A DNA stretch of 64,000 nt. Origin: Bacillota bacterium (GTDB taxonomy: Bacteria > Bacillota > Clostridia > Tissierellales > Peptoniphilaceae). A model generated the notes under the pieces. The model worked only from the letters and a program-made list of their open reading frames with translations. It was not told where the DNA came from and ran no database searches. Positions within the stretch are counted from its first letter, which is position 1, and the number at the start of each line of letters is the position of its first letter. The position numbers were made by a program, and so were the translations under genes. The stretch is from the NCBI GenBank assembly GCA_030532225.1, contig JAUNLQ010000002.1, positions 124,001 to 188,000 of the forward strand. Direction: 5' to 3'. Positions 58,959-64,000 of this stretch are shown piece after piece.

Positions 58959-60209
58959 TTAATAAACTAACTTTCTTCCTTCTACTACAAGCTTACCATG
59001 TTTAATTACAGTATCTACAAAGTTGGATCCATGTCTATAAACTACATTTCTATAGTCGTCAGTATCCCAAATTTGTATATCTGCAAATTTTCCTTCTTCA
59101 AGGGACCCATAGGACTCATCTAATCTTAAGGCCTTTGCAGCATTTAAGCTGGCAGCTCTTAAGGCCTCTGCTGGTGTAAGTCTATGTCTTTTACAGACTA
59201 GGTCCATACAAATAGTCATAGAAACTGTATAGTCTCCAGGATTTATATTTGTGGCTATGGCAACATCCATGCCCCTATCTACAAAATGTCTAGCATCTGC
59301 AAGTCTATCGTCATATTGTTTCACATAGTCAGTTGTTGGTAGAACAATTCCTACAGTAGAATTTTCTATCATAGCATCTATGGCCTCTTCAGTAATGTAG
59401 TTTAAGTGGGCTACACTATAAGCACCTTCTTCAGCTGCCATTTTAGATGCACCAATACCTGATAGCTCATCACCATGAATTGTTCCAGCTAGGCCAAATT
59501 CCTTAGCTGCCCTAAGATATTTTCTGCCTTGGTCTATGGAAAAAATAGAATCTTCAACCCAAATATCTGCCATTGTAGCTAGGTCTTCTTCTTTTACTAC
59601 AGGCATTACTTCATTTATCATAAAATCTAAATAAGCATCCTTGCCCATAGACTTGTCCCAGTCATGACCTCCAAGATAAGTTGCTATTAAAGTTTGTGGA
59701 ACCTTGTCCCTCAATTCTTTTATTACCCTAAGTTGGGTAAGTTCAACTTCTTTATCGATACCATAACCAGATTTTATTTCAATTGTAGTAGTTCCATTTA
59801 AAAGAACAGTGTTTAGTTTTTCTAAAGCTTCCTTGTAAAGGCCTTCAAAGCCTGCATCCTTAGTTTGTTTAATAGTGGAATCTAAGCCTGTAAGACCAAT
59901 TTTTACATTTTTCTTAATTTCTTCAGGGTCAGTCATAGTTAGTTTGGCTGAATATTCGTCAAGTCTATCTCCACCAAAAACTAAATGGGTATGAGGATCT
60001 ACAAAACCAGGAAGAACAGTTTTTTCAGAACAATCTATTACTTTAGTTTGTTCATCAACAAGGTCCTTTAAATTTTCATAGACGTCAATCTTTTTAATTT
60101 TTTCCCCTTCAACTAATAGACTGTATCCTTGCAAAGCACCTGTAATATCGTTTTCATGTTCTTTCAAAGTTAGAAGTGACTTACAATTCTTTAAAAGCAA
60201 TTTGTTCAC
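58959..60209 (-). CDS. hutI: Imidazolonepropionase
   Basis: 416 residues of an amidohydrolase. It opens the imidazolone ring to N-formiminoglutamate, third step of histidine breakdown. Seen: TVLPGFVDPHTHLVFGGDRLDEYSAKL with metal HxH (about 65-90), EIKSGYGI, ATYLGGHDWD, AGTIHGDELSG, and AIATNINPGDYTVSMTICMDL with the metal Asp loop. Start is GTG after AAAGGAGGCCCAGCT. First gene of the operon, about 200 nt behind a sigma-54 type promoter. hutH and hutU are not present in the window. Confidence 0.96.
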   Translation of the reverse strand: MNKLLLKNCKSLLTLKEHENDITGALQGYSLLVEGEKIKKIDVYENLKDLVDEQTKVIDCSEKTVLPGFVDPHTHLVFGGDRLDEYSAKLTMTDPEEIKKNVKIGLTGLDSTIKQTKDAGFEGLYKEALEKLNTVLLNGTTTIEIKSGYGIDKEVELTQLRVIKELRDKVPQTLIATYLGGHDWDKSMGKDAYLDFMINEVMPVVKEEDLATMADIWVEDSIFSIDQGRKYLRAAKEFGLAGTIHGDELSGIGASKMAAEEGAYSVAHLNYITEEAIDAMIENSTVGIVLPTTDYVKQYDDRLADARHFVDRGMDVAIATNINPGDYTVSMTICMDLVCKRHRLTPAEALRAASLNAAKALRLDESYGSLEEGKFADIQIWDTDDYRNVVYRHGSNFVDTVIKHGKLVVEGRKLVY

Positions 60210-60258
60210 AGCTGGGCCTCCTTTATCTATATAAAAATTTTATTTGATTTCAGATTAA

Positions 60259-60278
60259 TCGCCCTGAACTAAGGGCGA
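60259..60278 (-). other. Perfect hairpin in the hut leader
   Basis: TCGCCCT / AGGGCGA, seven pairs with a six-base loop, between the sigma-54 promoter and hutI, with no T run. May affect mRNA stability or mark the end of an older gene. The leader just upstream reads as decayed coding sequence, see findings. Confidence 0.5.
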
Positions 60279-60411
60279 AATAAACATTAGCTTCATCTAA
60301 CATGTCTAAGTTTGCCTTAATTTTACCAGAATCAAAGTTTCCTTAGACTTCCAGGTCTTTTGGACCGACAATAACTTTCTCCAAATATTGGATTGCTAAC
60401 ACTTATATAAG

Positions 60412-60430
60412 ATGCAAAAATCATGCCAAC
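60412..60430 (-). promoter_or_regulatory. Sigma-54 (-24/-12) promoter of the hut operon
   Basis: Minus strand TTGGCATGATTTTTGCA: GG and GC are ten bases apart, as the TGGCAC-N5-TTGCA consensus demands. It lies about 210 bp before hutI and directly behind the gene of a sigma-54 activator. Confidence 0.82.
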
Positions 60431-60477
60431 TTTATTTGACCTATAATTAGCCATTCCCTTGGTTTTTTCAAAGTTGT

Positions 60478-60532
60478 TGCCTAGTTTTTGTGCCTAGTTT
60501 TTAAACAGTTTTATTATTTTTGTTTAGTTTTT
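60478..60532 (-). promoter_or_regulatory. Candidate activator binding repeats
   Basis: Plus strand TGCCTAGTTTTT at 60478-60489 and again at 60491-60502, and the variant TGTTTAGTTTTT at 60521-60532. They lie 50-100 bp upstream of the -24 element, the usual place for enhancer sites of sigma-54 activators. Function is inferred from repetition and position. Confidence 0.45.
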
Positions 60533-62000
60533 AGTCATTTTCCAGGCCTAGTCTTTTTATTTTATACAAAAGACTGTTGCGATTTAGGTCCAAGTCCCTG
60601 GCTGTTTTAGAATAATTCCACTTGTTTTTTTCTAAATATGTTTTTAGAAGTTTTCTTTCATATTGGTCTACAAGTTCATTGTAAGTGAGTTTTTCAGGTT
60701 TTTCTTCTTGTTGGGGTCTTTTTTGTTTGCCTAAAAATCTATCTTCCAAGTAATGGGGAATATTTTCTACTGTTAAATATCTTGAGTCTCCTGAAGAGTT
60801 GACTAGCATATTTTCTACTAAATTTTCCAGCTCCCTTATGTTACCTGGCCAAGGATAATTGTCTAAGATTTTTTTCAGCTTAAAGTCTACTCCTATATAA
60901 GGCTTGGCCAAGGGCTTGTTGTATCTTCTTATAAAATGTTCTACTAAAACTATTATGTCCTTTTTTCTCTCTCTTAAAGGAGGAATATTTATAGTAAAGC
61001 CTGCTATTCTATAGTACAAATCTTCTCTTAGCTTGCCTGCTTGGATTAATTCAAAGGGATCTTCATTTGTAGCTGCAACTATTCTACATTCTATAGGATA
61101 GGCTTTAGAGTCTCCTAGTCTAGTGACCCTTCTTTCTTGGATAGCTCTTAAAAGTTTGGCTTGTAGGCCCATTGCCATAGTGTTAATGTCATCTAAAAAC
61201 AAGGTGCCTGCCTTGGCCTTTTCAAAAAGTCCCACTGAGTCAAGGGCTCCTGTGTAGGCTCCTCTAACTGTACCAAAAAGCATAGACTCTAAAAGGTTTT
61301 CTGGAATGGCAGAGCAGTTAATTCCAATGAAAGGCTCCTTGGCTCTGTCGCCAAAGTTGTGAATAGATTGGGACAAAACTTCCTTGCCTGTTCCTGTTTC
61401 TCCTATAATCAAAATTGAATTGTCTAAGAAGGAAAGATTTTGGCCAATGTTAATGACGTTTTTTATTTCCTCTGATTCTCCTACAATGTCAGAAAAATTA
61501 TATCTAGTTCCATTTTCTGTGTAAACTGGACTGTGTTTTTCTAATAGTTGCTGGTGCTGTCTCTTCTTTTCTATTGTGTCTACTAAAACTTGGTGGAGGG
61601 AGTCTTCGTTTCTTCCTACTGTATAAACTGCTATAGTTTGTCCGTCCATAATTATTGGATAGGTGGAATAGGATATAAATCTTTCTACTCCGTCTACCTT
61701 AGAGTGGGCAGAGTACTGGTTAAGAATTGGCTTTTGGCTTTTTAAAACCTTATAGTGCTCAGACTTTTCTGGTCCTGAGTAGCCGTAAGCCTGCCAGGTG
61801 AACTTGCCTAGCATTTCCTTTCTGTTTCTGTTTTCTTGGATTTCCTTGGCTCTGTTGTAAATAATAATTTTGCCTTTAGAATCTGTAATCAAAATTCCAT
61901 CTGCCAGGCTATCAAAAAAATCCATTAAATCTTTATGAAGTTTTGGCTTCTTTTCTAAAAATTCACTGTCAAAAATATCTAATAATTTTAAATCCTTCAT
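60531..62000 (-). CDS. Sigma-54-dependent activator with PAS domain
   Basis: 489 residues. PAS domain (about 25-135, ADGILITDSKGKIIIYNRAKEIQ), AAA+ domain (about 170-400) with Walker A LIIGETGTGKEVLSQS, the sigma-54 contact loop GAYTGA (GAFTGA variant), Walker B GTLFLDDINTM and PGNIRELENLVENM, then a Fis-type helix-turn-helix at the C-terminus (SKTARDLDLNRNSLLYKIKRL). This is the RocR/BkdR architecture, where amino-acid catabolism is switched on by a small ligand. It stands directly upstream of the hut operon and its sigma-54 promoter, so it very likely activates it; the ligand is not known. Confidence 0.93.
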   Translation of the reverse strand: MKDLKLLDIFDSEFLEKKPKLHKDLMDFFDSLADGILITDSKGKIIIYNRAKEIQENRNRKEMLGKFTWQAYGYSGPEKSEHYKVLKSQKPILNQYSAHSKVDGVERFISYSTYPIIMDGQTIAVYTVGRNEDSLHQVLVDTIEKKRQHQQLLEKHSPVYTENGTRYNFSDIVGESEEIKNVINIGQNLSFLDNSILIIGETGTGKEVLSQSIHNFGDRAKEPFIGINCSAIPENLLESMLFGTVRGAYTGALDSVGLFEKAKAGTLFLDDINTMAMGLQAKLLRAIQERRVTRLGDSKAYPIECRIVAATNEDPFELIQAGKLREDLYYRIAGFTINIPPLRERKKDIIVLVEHFIRRYNKPLAKPYIGVDFKLKKILDNYPWPGNIRELENLVENMLVNSSGDSRYLTVENIPHYLEDRFLGKQKRPQQEEKPEKLTYNELVDQYERKLLKTYLEKNKWNYSKTARDLDLNRNSLLYKIKRLGLEND

Positions 62001-62101
62001 AACTTTCCCTCTATTATATATTTTAGCTTATAAGGAGAATTTTTTAAAGGTAGACTAGGAGAAATAACAATAAAATATTTTAAGAATCTTATTCTTTTTT
62101 G

Positions 62102-62110
62102 TGATATAAT
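62102..62110 (+). promoter_or_regulatory. Extended -10 promoter of murC
   Basis: TGATATAAT, about 28 bp before the start codon. Confidence 0.6.
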
Positions 62111-62137
62111 GTTCTTTGTAAAAAAAGAGAGGTAACA

Positions 62138-63520
62138 ATGTTTCATTTTGATATAAATAAAAATAAGGGTAAAAAAATCCACTTTATAGGCATAGGCGGA
62201 GTTTCTATGAGCTCCCTGGCTGAGTATATGCTTAGTAAAGGCTATATAGTTTCTGGCTCAGATGCAAAAGCATCTCTTATTACAAAAAAATTAGAAAGTG
62301 ATGGAGCCAAAATCTACTATGAACATAAGGCAGAAAATGTAGATGGAGCCGACCTAGTTGTTTATACAGATGCTATTTCTATGGATAACCAAGAACTAAA
62401 GGCTGCCATAAGACAAAAGATCGACCTAGTTGACAGGGCAGAATTTTTAGGCAATTTGATGAAGGACTTTGATTTTTCCATAGCAGTTTCAGGCACCCAT
62501 GGCAAGACTTCTACAACTTCTATGATTACAGAAGTTATTTATGACCTAGAAGAAGACCCAACTATTATGCTTGGAGGTATGTTAGACAAAATCCATGGCA
62601 ATATTAAATTAGGAGCCAACAAACTTTTCCTAACTGAAGCCTGTGAATATAAGGCTAATATAAAAAAGTACTTCCCTAAACTAGCTATAATTTTAAATAT
62701 TGACGAAGACCACCTAGACTATTTTGACAATATCGACCATATTATTAGAACCTTTGAAGAATATAGCGACAACCTAGGACCTGATGACTATTTACTTATA
62801 AATGCTGACGACCCTAATTCTAAGTCCCTATTAAATAGGTCTAAGGCCCAGGTCCTTAGCTTTGGTGTAGATAAAATGGCTGACTACTCTGCCAAAAATA
62901 TTTCCTTCCAAGAAAATGGCCTGCCTAGTCTTGATATTTATTTTAAGCACAAAAAAATTGCCCATTTAGATTTAAGTGTTATGGGCAAGCACAATATATA
63001 CAATGCCCTAGCTGCCTTTGCTGCCAGTCATATTTATGGCCTAGATCCTGAAATGGTTGCAAAGAAAATTTCAGCCTACAGGGGAGTTCACAGAAGACTT
63101 GAGTTTAAGGGGTCCTACCAAGGCATAGATATTTTAGACGACTATGCCCACCATCCAACAGAAATAAAATCGGCCCTAGCTGCCATTAGAAATAGGTATG
63201 CCAACGACATTTACTGTATTTTTCAGCCTCACACCTATACTAGGACCAAGCTTTTGTTAAATTATTTCGCCCAGTCTTTTAACGATGCTGACAAAATAAT
63301 TATTCCAGATATTTATGCAGCTAGAGAAAAGGACTATGGAGACATTCACTCAAAAATGTTAGTAAAGGCTATAAACGCCAATGGCAAGGACGCCATTTAT
63401 TTAGGCTCCTTTGAAGAAGTAGAAGAGTTTTTGTTAGCCAATGCCAAACCTGGCGACTGTATTCTTACTATGGGAGCAGGAGATGTTTATAAAATTGGCG
63501 AAAATCTTTTACAAAGATAA
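62138..63520 (+). CDS. murC: UDP-N-acetylmuramate--L-alanine ligase
   Basis: 460 residues. It adds L-alanine to UDP-MurNAc in peptidoglycan precursor synthesis. Seen: IHFIGIGGVSMSSLAEYMLSKGYIVSGSDAK (N domain), AVSGTHGKTSTTSMITEVIYDL (ATP-binding GTHGKTTT-like, about 113-134), LTEACEYKANIKKYFPKLAIILNIDEDHLDYF, and the ending ILTMGAGDVYKIGENLL. GAGAGGTAACA precedes ATG. Monocistronic, divergent from the hut activator. Confidence 0.97.
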   Translation: MFHFDINKNKGKKIHFIGIGGVSMSSLAEYMLSKGYIVSGSDAKASLITKKLESDGAKIYYEHKAENVDGADLVVYTDAISMDNQELKAAIRQKIDLVDRAEFLGNLMKDFDFSIAVSGTHGKTSTTSMITEVIYDLEEDPTIMLGGMLDKIHGNIKLGANKLFLTEACEYKANIKKYFPKLAIILNIDEDHLDYFDNIDHIIRTFEEYSDNLGPDDYLLINADDPNSKSLLNRSKAQVLSFGVDKMADYSAKNISFQENGLPSLDIYFKHKKIAHLDLSVMGKHNIYNALAAFAASHIYGLDPEMVAKKISAYRGVHRRLEFKGSYQGIDILDDYAHHPTEIKSALAAIRNRYANDIYCIFQPHTYTRTKLLLNYFAQSFNDADKIIIPDIYAAREKDYGDIHSKMLVKAINANGKDAIYLGSFEEVEEFLLANAKPGDCILTMGAGDVYKIGENLLQR

Positions 63521-63534
63521 GTTTTATAAGCAGG

Positions 63535-63568
63535 CTCGAAGTTTTATAAAAGGACTTCGAGTTTTTTA
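63535..63568 (+). terminator. Terminator of murC
   Basis: CTCGAAGT / ACTTCGAG with T6. Confidence 0.85.
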
Positions 63569-63611
63569 TTGGTAAAAATCTTCTAATAAAGTCTGAAGAA
63601 AAAAATTTATG

Positions 63612-63620
63612 TGTTATAAT
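63612..63620 (+). promoter_or_regulatory. Extended -10 promoter of argS
   Basis: TGTTATAAT, about 53 bp before the start codon; same nonamer as upstream of xpt and the LtaS-like gene. Confidence 0.6.
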
Positions 63621-63672
63621 TTAAAAAGATATAAGCTAAAAAATTTTTATTTATTATAAAGGGAGGATACAA

Positions 63673-64000
63673 GTGATAGATTTTAAAGTTGAAATAATAA
63701 AATTAATAGGGACTAAGCTAGTAGACCTTGATGAAAAAAATCTAGGTCTTCTTATAGAAAAGCCACCTTCTCCAGAAATGGGTGACTTTGCCCTACCAGC
63801 CTTTTCTTTTGCAAAAATTATGAGGAAGGCACCAAATTTAATAGCTGAAGATCTAGCCCAAAGCCTATCTTCTCCATACTTTGAAAAAATAGAAGCCAAG
63901 GGTCCTTATTTAAACTTCTTTATTAACAAAGAATTTTTAGTAAAAGAAGTTCTTGAAGAAGTTTTCCAAAAAGACCAGGCTTATGGATCTAGCTCTTATG
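63673..64000 (+). CDS. argS: Arginine--tRNA ligase, partial (N-terminus)
   Basis: The first 109 codons are visible before the window ends. Start is GTG after AAGGGAGGATACAA. The N-terminal Arg-tRNA synthetase domain (Add1) is shown by EKPPSPEMGDFALPAFSFAK (about 36-55) and PNLIAEDLAQSL, and by the ending NFFINKEFLVKEVL before YGSS, typical of the position just before the catalytic core (HIGH) that lies outside the window. It has its own extended -10 promoter. No T-box is seen in the 150 bp upstream. Confidence 0.93.
   Translation, partial: MIDFKVEIIKLIGTKLVDLDEKNLGLLIEKPPSPEMGDFALPAFSFAKIMRKAPNLIAEDLAQSLSSPYFEKIEAKGPYLNFFINKEFLVKEVLEEVFQKDQAYGSSSY

Overview
The window reads as chromosome of a low-GC, Gram-positive anaerobe. 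AT-rich DNA, strong Shine-Dalgarno sites (including TTG and GTG starts), extended -10 promoters of the TGnTATAAT type, a T-box serS leader, two-tailed terminators and many peptide and amino-acid genes point to Bacillota. The gene content (AGCS symporter, PepF, M20 and P1 peptidases, histidine breakdown through formyl-THF ligase, few sugar genes) fits Tissierellia/Peptoniphilaceae such as Anaerococcus or Peptoniphilus. That placement is an inference from gene content. I see no rRNA, tRNA, CRISPR array, intact insertion sequence or prophage.

Layout. 1-14.9 kb: a cut DUF3021/LytTR pair, xpt, an AGCS symporter, pepF, a small unannotated transcription unit (5.7-6.0 kb), an M20 amidohydrolase, envelope-type DUF948/YtxH proteins, two small or unknown genes, a P-loop protein, a YhcC-type radical SAM enzyme with bcp, an acidic DUF1292 protein with a Cys/His/Asp-rich N-terminus, a RelA/SpoT-like protein, an Rrf2 regulator and ribosomal protein L25. 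15-22.9 kb: a P-type cation ATPase under a yybP-ykoY (Mn2+) riboswitch, the ppx-ppk1 pair, asnA and tdk. 23-32 kb: a hydantoinase-like ATPase coupled to a histone-deacetylase-fold enzyme with a zinc ribbon, a FAD enzyme, an LtaS-type sulfatase, a MATE pump and nadK. 32-41 kb: an FHA-FtsW/RodA-PBP operon, recX, a GIY-YIG protein, and a deacetylase-response regulator-histidine kinase-lipoprotein operon. 41-50.7 kb: T-box-controlled serS, coaBC, a second MATE pump, a 34-residue membrane peptide gene, an ECF S component with coaX (vitamin B5/CoA), a P1 peptidase, a GlsB-like protein, a secreted protein and a shortened cyclase.

50.8-55.6 kb is the accessory part. An XRE regulator gene is followed by a sigma factor/anti-sigma pair and two unknown membrane proteins. 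This block is closed by a second copy of the 3' end of the XRE gene with its terminator (54 bp identical), so direct repeats flank about 2.9 kb. Next to the second copy lies what looks like a relic of a T2SS/T4P-type ATPase gene, then two paralogous genes with an identical 153-bp 3' block and different 5' parts.

55.7-62 kb is a histidine catabolism operon, hutI-fchA-fhs-ftcD. It would turn imidazolonepropionate-derived formiminoglutamate into formyl-THF and then formate with ATP. It lies downstream of a PAS-type sigma-54 activator gene, and a good -24/-12 sigma-54 promoter sits between them. The window ends with murC and the first third of a kilobase of argS.

Coding starts given here were often moved inward from the longest open frame because the Shine-Dalgarno sequence lies inside the longer version.
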